From: Polydactylus sextarius
Lineage: Eukaryota; Chordata; Actinopteri; Polynemidae
Reading direction: 5' to 3'
DNA: 64,000 nucleotides
Assembly: GCA_016801845.1 (NCBI GenBank)
Contig: CM028918.1
Coordinates: 13,691,001 to 13,755,000, forward strand
The position numbers and the translations under genes are program-made. Shown one piece after another: positions 62,601 to 64,000 of the stretch (its first letter is position 1; each line of letters starts with the position of its first letter). The notes under the pieces are model-generated. The model was not told where the DNA came from, searched no databases, and saw nothing but the letters and a program-made list of their open reading frames with translations.

Positions 62601-63541
62601 TTACTGACTGATTCAGAGAAATTCACCTGTAATAAGGCTCAACTGATTGCACAACATCTTTCCACTGCTCCTCTATTTTCTGAATGGTTTCTTGAATTTC
62701 CTGTTTCAGGTCATCTCCATCACACAATCTGACGCTCAGACCAGTTCCTGCAGCTCTGAGCTCTTCGAGACGAGCCTCTCCATCTGCCATTGCGCTTAGC
62801 TCATCCTGAAACACATTTTAAAACATCTGTACAAACAGTACAATCGCTACGATCTGTACAGACAGTCATACATTTGTGACATAATCCATTCGTTCCACAA
62901 AGTTCTCTGAAAATTGCAGTAATCATAACATAACAAGCTCTGTCTGGTGAATAGACACTCCTTATTTTGGAACAAGTAGAAACAAATGCAGACAAAAAGA
63001 AAACAACAGATCAGCATGACCACACCCTGACGTGAAATTACACATCACTGTAAGCACTCCTTTTAACAACTGTATAAAATGACGTTAATTCATTCTGCCT
63101 GATTACAGAATCTCCACACAGGTACTTGGCCCAGGTTTGATTAATACTCCTCAGACAACTGCTTCGATACATCATTAGTAAAATGAATCATATTTGGATT
63201 TGACACTTAATTAGAGTAACTGAGCAGCTCAGTCAGAATGTGGGCGAAGTTTTCTTACTTGAACACGGTGAAGTCTTTGCTCTACAGGATTTTCACAAAG
63301 GACAGACTCAACAAGTTGTCTCAGGTCTCCAACCCAGGATTGTGTGGATTTAGACAAAGCCCGAAACGCCTCAGCGTCCCTGCTCAGAGTGCACTGCCTC
63401 TCCCTGGAGCGACGCTGCACGTCAACGTGGAAGTTGTGGTATTGTTCCAGAAGTTTGCTACTTTCCTCGACCAGCGGAGACTGCTGAAGGTTACTGCTTT
63501 GTAAGGACAACACAAGCTGACAGAGGAGCTCTGTTCTCACC
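15011..63541 (-). CDS. syne2: nesprin-2 (SYNE2), C-terminal ~5,260 aa, 75 coding exons, 5' partial
   Basis: Giant outer-nuclear-membrane spectrin-repeat protein; its KASH tail binds SUN proteins in the perinuclear space. Exons numbered from the 3' end: 1 15011-15218, 15322-15404, 15538-15729, 15876-16004, 16702-16878, 16987-17189, 17316-17442, 17557-17669, 19117-19411, 10 19502-19693, 19844-19981, 20152-20334, 20531-20681, 20803-20993, 21390-21552, 25010-25176, 26044-26202, 28478-28633, 29822-29942, 20 30769-30966, 31283-31514, 32632-32726, 33364-33499, 33637-33791, 33926-34039, 34130-34312, 35427-35622, 35917-36050, 36350-36520, 30 37303-37458, 37550-37705, 37983-38159, 38431-38580, 39333-39515, 39865-39997, 40465-40664, 41203-41337, 41480-41650, 41905-42090, 40 42435-42524, 43421-43597, 43713-43868, 43942-44092 (uncertain), 44192-44331, 44790-44937, 45040-45149, 45352-45788, 45922-45969, 46434-46532, 50 47248-47334, 47853-48035, 48383-48505, 48843-49028, 49177-49314, 49528-49710, 49834-49965, 50072-50215, 50781-50931, 51011-51270, 60 51376-51576, 51671-51815, 51890-52224, 52341-54378, 54462-54697, 54842-54997, 55593-55763, 57528-58805, 58905-59075, 60174-60303, 70 60709-60845, 60959-61267, 61463-61627, 62203-62518, 62627-62805, 75 63259-63541. 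Exon edges were set by GT-AG signals and phase agreement. The PPPT end (SYNE1 ends PPPL) and the esr2 neighbour identify SYNE2. Confidence 0.95.
15322..15404 (-). CDS. syne2: syne2 exon 2 from 3' end: short cytosolic linker before KASH
   Basis: An 83-base exon reading DCESATELQEQNATAEPTHS then KKTSSAQ. It bridges the last spectrin repeat to the membrane segment. Phase is the main support: the previous exon ends in phase 0, this one leaves two bases (GG), and the KASH exon supplies the third base of the glycine codon. Acceptor TGAATCCAG, donor AAGG|GTATAA. The sequence is low-complexity and poorly conserved, as this linker is in the family. Confidence 0.8.
15538..16004 (-). CDS. syne2: syne2 exons 3-4 from 3' end: last spectrin repeat
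   Basis: Two phase-0 exons (15876-16004 then 15538-15729). The first reads EFHETLHSLLLWLAHAESRR and YAVDISRSD, a conserved nesprin helix A block. The second reads GRQTQQASLQALWSQLQPE, REKLYVTGSKLRLLLKEVD and DLSCLQQRL. Together they close the rod next to the outer nuclear membrane. Edges: TTACAG acceptor at 16005, CTCCAG acceptor at 15730, donor GTAACC below 15538. Confidence 0.93.
16702..17189 (-). CDS. syne2: syne2 exons 5-6 from 3' end: penultimate spectrin repeats
   Basis: Exon 16987-17189 reads GVIERWELLQAQSMSDL, TSDLDNITSWLENVIPELD and MEARAKELK. Exon 16702-16878 reads EMQKMFTHYKSIMLSVNLRA and TGLQQWDNSLRKTLMRCQ. The regularly spaced Trp and Leu of spectrin helices are clear. The intron 16005-16701 after this block has no recognised feature. 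Confidence 0.93.
17316..17669 (-). CDS. syne2: syne2 exons 7-8 from 3' end: linker between rod segments
   Basis: Exon 17557-17669 encodes a non-helical linker (PSGSMVLHDSSGWASPADT, then HTSTPLKHGY). Exon 17316-17442 starts LHLMSQCSGSIEDIKRVSLI and contains DDEEQQQELGLTGL. Both are joined by matching phases (1 to 0, then 0 to 1). Variable Ser/Thr-rich linkers at this place are known in nesprins and are often alternatively spliced; whether that is so here cannot be seen. Confidence 0.88.
19117..19411 (-). CDS. syne2: syne2 exon 9 from 3' end: conserved acidic linker motif
   Basis: 98 residues starting MITKEPELSSTTFSLESSLE, not spectrin-like. It contains ETPVSVDSLPLEWDHTGDVG followed by GSSSHE and an Asp/Glu run made partly of GAT repeats, ending SYFSALS. 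From memory, human SYNE2 has nearly the same motif between the same spectrin repeats, so it is a deeply conserved linear element of unknown role. The following intron 17670-19116 has an A24 run at 18373-18396 and nothing else recognised. Confidence 0.93.
19502..20681 (-). CDS. syne2: syne2 exons 10-13 from 3' end: highly conserved spectrin repeats
   Basis: In coding order: 20531-20681 (IEETWRLWCKFLDDYSRFED, AERTAANPNSADVLYTVAKE), 20152-20334 (QVHERLTQLELVNNQYRRLA, VHEGNRRWDALHRRVAAIL), 19844-19981 (YFTSQREEFEGTRESMLVWL, DLQLTNVEHFSESD) and 19502-19693 (FQKEITLNTERIDGLIVFGE, DELEELHTYCQEVFSRLVRF). These are close to the human SYNE2 tail as I remember it and are the best conserved part of the gene. 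A short (AAAT)n run follows the acceptor side at about 19990-20016. Confidence 0.96.
20803..21552 (-). CDS. syne2: syne2 exons 14-15 from 3' end: spectrin repeats
   Basis: Exon 21390-21552 reads VKKLKETLVTVQQLDKNMSN and SWLSRIEAELSRPITYS, ending LAEQQ. Exon 20803-20993 reads ELQRDIEQHTEGVASVLNLC and SSLDQRWRTICAMALDRRL. The order and sequence agree with the nesprin family. A GA-rich tract lies in the intron at 21121-21147. Confidence 0.95.
21958..22046. promoter_or_regulatory. pair of RFX X-box-like motifs
   Basis: 21958-21971 reads GTCTCCATGGCAAC, whose complement GTTGCCATGGAGAC fits the palindromic RFX X-box. 22034-22046 reads GTGTCATAGCAAC, whose complement contains GTTGCTATGAC. Both are oriented alike and lie 63 bases apart in the long syne2 intron. 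Confidence 0.4.
24163..24285 (+). mobile_element. truncated teleost SINE tail
   Basis: Has the order GTGTGAACGGGTGGATGA, GTGTAAAGTGCTTTGAATGG and GTGCTTTATAAATGCAGCCA followed by CCATTTA, the common 3' body of a tRNA-derived teleost SINE. The tRNA-like head is absent here. Confidence 0.55.
25010..28633 (-). CDS. syne2: syne2 exons 16-18 from 3' end: spectrin repeats separated by long introns
   Basis: 28478-28633 reads ETELSLQHLASKLRELGTMK and QLEQLHGQWEELCMK. 26044-26202 reads VSLRRQEIADHLNAWTIFND, EFCDWLTQMENKV and MVEKLKK. 25010-25176 reads DCMEEINLFSENKSHLKQLG and VNQRWHNLFHHIEA. All are strongly conserved. The acceptor of 28478-28633 (CATGCAG at 28634-28640) lies directly beside a (CA)n repeat, so it has no normal pyrimidine tract; see also exon 19. 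Confidence 0.94.
26203..28477. other. 2.3-kb syne2 intron; G/C-rich block and (GT)n repeat
   Basis: No exon supported. The segment about 27025-27400 has a base composition unlike the surrounding AT-rich DNA, with G-runs and C-runs, and may be a non-coding conserved element. A (GT)n repeat lies at 28241-28269 and a pyrimidine-rich stretch at 28335-28450. Confidence 0.45.
28241..28269. repeat. (GT)n microsatellite
   Basis: About 14 uninterrupted GT units in the syne2 intron, 210 bases from exon 18. Confidence 0.95.
28641..28682. repeat. (AC)21 microsatellite abutting a syne2 acceptor
   Basis: On the coding strand it reads (GT)21 and ends eight bases before exon 18, where a pyrimidine tract would normally lie. 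Confidence 0.95.
28986..29072. repeat. compound (AT)n(AC)n microsatellite
   Basis: Some 39 AT units (28986-29064) followed by four AC units. Long enough to be unstable and to be mis-sized in an assembly. Confidence 0.95.
29822..29942 (-). CDS. syne2: syne2 exon 19 from 3' end: spectrin repeat, phase conflict downstream
   Basis: Reads KWSQCQDGITNIMSDLDELK, then TRTTQQLPELQEERERE. It joins the previous exon in phase 0 (RRDLVNTTVQ before KWSQ) but is 121 bases long. It therefore leaves one base, while the next exon (28478-28633) is open only in phase 0. Either one base is surplus in the purine run at about 29833-29853 (the other frame ends EKLIQ), or the next exon uses an acceptor seven bases further in. 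The exon itself looks real. Confidence 0.8.
30769..32726 (-). CDS. syne2: syne2 exons 20-22 from 3' end: spectrin rod
   Basis: 32632-32726 reads RLQFEIITGHQLLQDLFCDA and VKTMEKETGQK. 31283-31514 reads SELIAQVTCLRESWFSAVAL and RIYQHGLKLLWKLLRDVDPL. 30769-30966 reads CVAEALDQHSTVYNQTLEAG and IEKAWKRTTSLLGRRRDL. Helical heptads with spectrin tryptophans; phases 0/2, 2/0 and 0/0 agree. No other feature was found in the introns 29943-30768 and 31515-32631. Confidence 0.88.
33364..34312 (-). CDS. syne2: syne2 exons 23-26 from 3' end: spectrin rod
   Basis: In coding order: 34130-34312 (KLQEVAHDLQSSVGDVLEAS, LLSRDVVLLSQAMSGKKLSL), 33926-34039 (EDLKEQKMFHTCLQTLEKQT), 33637-33791 (QVLMELTSLFPSLVDVREVN, MLSRKWTESMTRISDMN) and 33364-33499 (ALQTERSFQERCKILTHIKE, EILTVHQ). 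These are coiled-coil segments of the less conserved central rod. A T21 run at 33856-33876 lies in the short intron between the second and third. Confidence 0.88.
34430..34745 (+). mobile_element. probable dispersed repeat with SINE/LINE-like 3' tail
   Basis: The end reads TGTATAGCACTTTGGTCAGT, then CAAATGTGCTTTATAAAT and repeated ACTTACTTAC, a tail seen on interspersed elements of fish. The body is pyrimidine-rich and contains no coding frame. Confidence 0.4.
35427..36520 (-). CDS. syne2: syne2 exons 27-29 from 3' end: spectrin rod
   Basis: 36350-36520 reads IKSLRPALQQTVEDWSRFDR and VPLFSLKQAEGYRDFLL. 35917-36050 reads QLQGKTRNGEELWTAVEKSF and SVIKTFHGGAAQELSDH. 35427-35622 reads WKDVVQELKDEEMKIRQTLS and NLWLQWEELTSSSRS. 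The 35917-36050 donor GTCAGT leaves CA, completed to a Gln codon by the next exon. Confidence 0.87.
37280..37300. repeat. T21 run directly beside a splice donor
   Basis: On the syne2 coding strand the exon ending at 37303 is followed by GT and then 21 consecutive A residues. Confidence 0.95.
37303..38580 (-). CDS. syne2: syne2 exons 30-33 from 3' end: spectrin rod
   Basis: 38431-38580 (RLLAEWPPVELMSDLEDWLR, SAQITKVLQHYE), 37983-38159 (ESKAAIVRGQHLLDFLCQSG, GTLKVQWLNLQRELENQ), 37550-37705 (IHGAEQMHHTCADREKQLQH, WIEQQKKQLNQWKQPISQ) and 37303-37458 (GIEDKAKEVMAALQELKATL, QIESVCHTCENLSQQ). All four start and end in phase 0. The donor of the last one runs straight into an A21 tract on the coding strand. 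Confidence 0.9.
39333..41337 (-). CDS. syne2: syne2 exons 34-37 from 3' end: spectrin rod
   Basis: 41203-41337 (AWTLWEDKCSQLSKLLDEFE, FVIQHRLNTCQ), 40465-40664 (QTLLQLEENKAALGLLLDQC, ALELRWRSVFRRTEQEIQRC), 39865-39997 (FQADFASISNWLITANKHLK, QKQVHKNLIELL) and 39333-39515 (DFSMEVEANSVQKASVSRKA, MLRAQISELEVKWSQLTSD). Exon 40465-40664 leaves AG, completed by the A that opens 39865-39997, so no exon is needed between them. Confidence 0.9.
41480..42524 (-). CDS. syne2: syne2 exons 38-40 from 3' end: spectrin rod
   Basis: 42435-42524 (YFISQLCILDEFQLGRSEIF), 41905-42090 (QCVLGRHLRESPGKKAKLQQ, CLLQGITRLLELGEECIRER) and 41480-41650 (KLLQILTSQLAFVHHLFQRE, KAKAFQQQALEQEVVFQRRL). All are phase 0. Exon 42435-42524 is only 30 codons but has clean ACAG acceptor and GTAACG donor signals. 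Confidence 0.88.
42811..42948 (-). mobile_element. tRNA-derived SINE, copy 1
   Basis: Read on the minus strand it starts GAGCCCCCAGATAGCTGAGT, a tRNA A-box-like start, and has a B-box-like segment near 42880-42895. It then runs into a purine tail containing AGTGGGGGAATGACA (given as the + strand). It matches the copy at 47.5 kb in word order and lies in a syne2 intron in the sense direction. Confidence 0.6.
43030..43330. mobile_element. teleost dispersed repeat carrying nuclear-receptor half-sites
   Basis: Contains GTCACTTTGACTTTGATC, an A16 run (43157 onward) and GTAACCTTGACCTTTGACCT. I know this order (GTCACNNTGACCTTGACCTTTGACC) from an abundant fish repeat. At 43242-43254 it forms a perfect direct repeat of TGACCT with one-base spacing. 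Confidence 0.5.
43421..43868 (-). CDS. syne2: syne2 exons 41-42 from 3' end: spectrin rod
   Basis: 43713-43868 reads VKSEDSSHPYVKEELYEAAR and LCLNTLTDLLLTPGIASERD. 43421-43597 reads CLSTDLVTIAELLNKVESET and LTCLQDCLCTVQLVYTSSSF. Both are phase 0 with good TTTTACAG and GTTAG acceptors. The first could instead begin at 43851 (acceptor GAAGACAG), which would settle the phase problem described for exon 43. Confidence 0.82.
43942..44092 (-). CDS. syne2: syne2 exon 43 from 3' end: probable exon, edges uncertain
   Basis: An exon of length 1 modulo 3 must lie between 44192 and 43868, because the exon above leaves two bases and the one below starts in phase 0. This segment has acceptor TTTTGGTAG and donor GTAAAG and the right length. 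However, the frame that follows from that acceptor meets TAG, while a shifted frame is open and coiled-coil-like (EDMDQSLETTLRGRTRQLIQ, KVEKQQWQKCCCQFKSL). An internal acceptor opening at 44079 gives the open frame. The far end then needs either one more G at the donor or the inner acceptor of exon 42. Confidence 0.5.
44192..45149 (-). CDS. syne2: syne2 exons 44-46 from 3' end: rod and variable linker
   Basis: 45040-45149 is a low-complexity Gln/Ser/Thr linker (VQDTHSGSKEQSKVQTSQTS, then QQVQEPPQVQD). 44790-44937 is helical (SAEHDENKKEQQRWSQLYTQ, KLASLKKVQEEYQTLVRS). 44192-44331 reads VSEKELVPCGSASPVLQQTQ, RHLVCAIERLFLVKMSQK. Phases 0/2, 2/0 and 0/2 agree. Confidence 0.82.
45352..45788 (-). 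CDS. syne2: syne2 exon 47 from 3' end: disordered segment with apparent frameshift
   Basis: The 5' part reads KLKNLTHSFSSDMETSSEDV then KGFYL and meets TGA at 45713-45711. The rest is open one frame over (VKPQCDTIGSGCKTGLLTMD to EFIDLLEEGDEDLSLSGAPR) and ends in phase 0 with donor GTATGT. The flanking exons require a length divisible by three; the exon is 437 bases, so one base appears to be missing. The T4 run at 45719-45722 (coding strand) is the likely place. The content is Ser/Thr/Pro-rich and not spectrin-like. Confidence 0.72.
45922..47334 (-). CDS. syne2: syne2 exons 48-50 from 3' end: short acidic/serine-rich exons
   Basis: 47248-47334 (SKMEERTSKDLVPGETQQPN), 46434-46532 (EMSNSEEED, seven Asp, KSSHSSSSSDTLTCSIPE) and 45922-45969 (DPEETLIDLEPLTKVE). 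All are multiples of three in phase 0, so each could be skipped without a frameshift. They are supported by splice signals and open frame rather than homology. With exon 47 they make a disordered insert in the rod. Confidence 0.68.
47518..47720 (-). mobile_element. tRNA-derived SINE, copy 2, with A-rich tail
   Basis: On the minus strand it begins GGGAGCGCCTGGACAACCGA then GTGATTAGGGCGCA (A-box region), has CAGTTTGAGTCTC as a B-box-like segment, and ends in an A16 run (T16 at 47518-47533 on +). The T-run tail and tRNA-like head at the other end fix its orientation. Confidence 0.7.
47853..50215 (-). CDS. syne2: syne2 exons 51-57 from 3' end: spectrin rod
   Basis: In coding order: 50072-50215 (ELTKDLSTQKLKLKHIMDGI), 49834-49965 (LMEENSSVQKLAGQVTELGS), 49528-49710 (RVWDELDSWHSHLMLLENEV), 49177-49314 (IPTCLKEFEDIMYSATCWLD), 48843-49028 (LVLEDSERIRNTLHDFRPAL), 48383-48505 (VVETLEAELKTIEKNVPKIR) and 47853-48035 (VILANVQSMRRTLEEIEKFK). 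Every exon is a multiple of three and starts in phase 0, so this block is phase-symmetric throughout. Confidence 0.9.
50491..50510. repeat. short telomere-like (CCCTAA) run
   Basis: Two full CCCTAA units with partial flanking units. It lies 40 bases from a long compound microsatellite in a syne2 intron. Confidence 0.6.
50554..50638. repeat. compound (AC)n(TA)n microsatellite
   Basis: About 23 AC units then 19 TA units without interruption, in a 565-base syne2 intron (50216-50780) that is otherwise featureless. Confidence 0.95.
50781..52224 (-). CDS. syne2: syne2 exons 58-62 from 3' end: spectrin rod
   Basis: 51890-52224 (EDLSHARESLKDYQWAAQGA, LEQLEDGFQAHISHLVGLVP), 51671-51815 (CVIRQQSHMSCHEDIWKHLS), 51376-51576 (LLKKDLHNLAGKIEELKAGC, LWRRWVALRRSVGLLMAHAE), 51011-51270 (MEKSCSFLAGLQAEVLDSSN, QARLELEQQTLASLERRLEH) and 50781-50931 (LKERNLRVVAVARREEKERH). 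Introns are only 74-105 bases apart from the small gaps. The 51576 acceptor (GTGCTGAAG) is the weakest signal of the group. Confidence 0.87.
52341..54378 (-). CDS. syne2: syne2 exon 63 from 3' end: giant 2,038-base rod exon
   Basis: One uninterrupted exon of 679 codons encoding coiled-coil and spectrin-like sequence from NALGSSAVQADKLHILLQTM to AAMKECHLQM. Typical blocks are DLYEAIADSLDHVLDTMKKH, HVLLENQCEVQELQHCHKVK and IDSALRRFWVMWRNMESGMR. Acceptor CTTCAATAG, donor ATG|GTAAGC; it starts with one base completing a leucine codon. Exons elsewhere in the gene average about 160 bases, so this is an outlier; large rod exons occur in nesprin genes. Confidence 0.95.
54462..55763 (-). CDS. syne2: syne2 exons 64-66 from 3' end: rod segment after the disordered region
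   Basis: 55593-55763 (PQRQEDMKPDRTAPGPSADL, TMQDILSEIQSLVERSNIIN) passes from disordered to helical. 54842-54997 reads RSPHVDLNWYLKSSPGESDI and RTVQQVLACRYQPAKLDV. 54462-54697 reads ECRCCVQEQVATMKSSSAAR, ALLDASATVQVKATQLDQV. The last uses donor TT|GTGAGT. An A17 run lies at 55020-55036. Confidence 0.86.
55764..57527. other. 1.8-kb syne2 intron, AT-rich
   Basis: No exon or recognised repeat was found; there is an A16 run at about 56163-56178. Flanking exons are both phase 0, so a symmetric exon could be hidden here, but no frame looked convincing. Confidence 0.45.
57528..58805 (-). CDS. syne2: syne2 exon 67 from 3' end: 1,278-base disordered acidic exon
   Basis: 426 codons, phase 0 at both ends, opening exactly on an ATG after a TTTTGTAG-like acceptor. 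The product is rich in Ser, Thr, Asp, Glu and Pro (LMATPPPESPSSSTDGKETG, EHVQMAEGDNTEDPNDPEKP) with no spectrin pattern. One short hydrophobic island, VFTIVLDIDLPVYQLQ, lies near residue 250. It is in frame with rod exons on both sides, so it is an insert in the rod. I cannot assign a function. Confidence 0.85.
58905..61267 (-). CDS. syne2: syne2 exons 68-71 from 3' end: spectrin rod
   Basis: 60959-61267 (SLLQETTDVEKDILQLYTLK, IIQQVKGEFACVQKELDENV), 60709-60845 (DCDTRLTELSARVHTLQKVG), 60174-60303 (RTSFLQRKQEFAVNTANQVR, LLQQWSQRVQADPLSPSQ) and 58905-59075 (ATLDEGLCLQQSVRELLPEK, ALNESTTALETLSKCL). The start of 60174-60303 could be six bases shorter (CTCCAG occurs twice); both choices keep the frame. 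Confidence 0.87.
59234..59515 (+). mobile_element. abundant teleost interspersed repeat
   Basis: Shows the order GAGCTAAATGCTAATGTC, ATGCTCACAATAACAATGCT, ATTTGCTAATTAGC, AAACACAAAGTGTATTGGAG and finally AGTTGTTGAGATATTTCAGT followed by CTGGACC. I recognise this as one of the most common interspersed repeats of percomorph genomes. The middle part appears deleted. Its class (DNA element or SINE) I cannot state with certainty. Confidence 0.7.
61463..63541 (-). CDS. syne2: syne2 exons 72-75 from 3' end: spectrin rod, first exons in window
   Basis: 63259-63541 (VRTELLCQLVLSLQSSNLQQ, STQSWVGDLRQLVESVLCEN), 62627-62805 (DELSAMADGEARLEELRAAG, TIQKIEEQWKDVVQSVEPYY), 62203-62518 (ILHTDPELTSSFLARRQEVG, LLARQLWGEYESLQLTLTGL) and 61463-61627 (DVCSRLEEGASNEEHFCQLL). 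The exon at 63259 begins with one base of a codon, so at least one more exon lies beyond 64000. Nothing recognisable was seen in 63542-64000. Confidence 0.87.
61905..62115 (+). mobile_element. tRNA-derived teleost SINE
   Basis: Has a B-box-like GGTTGAGGGTTTGATTTCCC, then CAGTCTGTCGAAGTGTCCTT and GGGCAAGATACTGA, and a degraded GTGTGTCAATGCATATGAAT body. This is the head and body of the family whose tail occurs at 24.2 kb. It sits in the syne2 intron 61628-62202, antisense to the gene. Confidence 0.7.
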
Positions 63542-64000
63542 CTGCAGAAAAGAGGAATGAAAAGGGAGTTGATGTTCAGCGACAGTTTATTCACACTTTC
63601 AAATTTTAATAAGGGGACAAAAATGAAACTTTGTCTTTGCCAGGGCAAAGTTACCAAGGACATACTATAGTAATAGATACTTTAAGCAGAAAGGAAAAAA
63701 TCTGGCATGACCTTGTGGCTCCTTCAAAACTCATAAATAAAAGGAAAAAATTAATTTCACCAACACTTCACTGACAAAGTTTTGAAATTGAAATTAGATA
63801 TTTAAGAATGAAACAAGTCTCCTGATCATGTGTTTGTGTCTGTACCACTATGTGTTTTATATGATGTTATATCTATGTGATGTACGTCATTAAAAACTTT
63901 CTTAGTGCACCAAACTTTATCTCTCCAAACTGTGTGGTTAATCTTTTGTGTGGCAACAATCGCACAAAACAACTTTTGTGTGACAACAGTCACATAGTTC

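Overview
The window is genomic DNA of a ray-finned fish, most likely a percomorph teleost. It holds two vertebrate genes with many short exons. The nuclear receptor has a teleost-type ER-beta N-terminus, and the introns carry dispersed repeats that I recognise as typical of teleost genomes. There is no sign of bacterial, viral or plasmid DNA.

Layout. Positions 1-2600 are the 5' flank of esr2, where no coding gene could be supported. Positions 2601-10990 on the + strand hold a complete esr2 (estrogen receptor beta) coding region. It has 8 exons whose phases all agree and encodes 560 residues: an N-terminal A/B domain, a two-zinc-finger DNA-binding domain, a hinge, a ligand-binding domain and a short F tail. 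Positions 10991-15010 are the convergent intergenic space, with the two 3' UTRs and at least one dispersed repeat. From 15011 to the right edge the - strand carries syne2 (nesprin-2). Its C-terminal KASH exon, ending in the residues PPPT, lies at 15011-15218, and 75 coding exons can be followed up to 63541. Together they give about 15.8 kb of coding sequence (roughly 5,260 residues). The actin-binding calponin-homology domains and the first part of the rod lie beyond the window.

syne2 architecture. The C-terminal third (15-33 kb) has strongly conserved spectrin repeats, a conserved acidic linker and the KASH tail, and its exons are separated by long introns. The rod part from 33 to 63 kb is packed with exons, many with introns near 100 bases. 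It includes a 2,038-base exon encoding 679 residues of coiled coil and a 1,278-base exon encoding a disordered acidic, Ser/Thr-rich segment. Exon phases chain without conflict except at three places: exon 47 and the 19/18 and 44/43/42 junctions, counting from the 3' end. There either a one-base indel or an unusual splice site has to be assumed.

The two genes do not form a pathway. ER-beta is a ligand-activated transcription factor in the nucleus. Nesprin-2 is an outer-nuclear-membrane protein that links the nucleus to the cytoskeleton through SUN proteins. Their tail-to-tail order matches the human ESR2-SYNE2 locus, and the ESR1-SYNE1 locus has the same layout, so the pairing appears to predate the vertebrate genome duplications.
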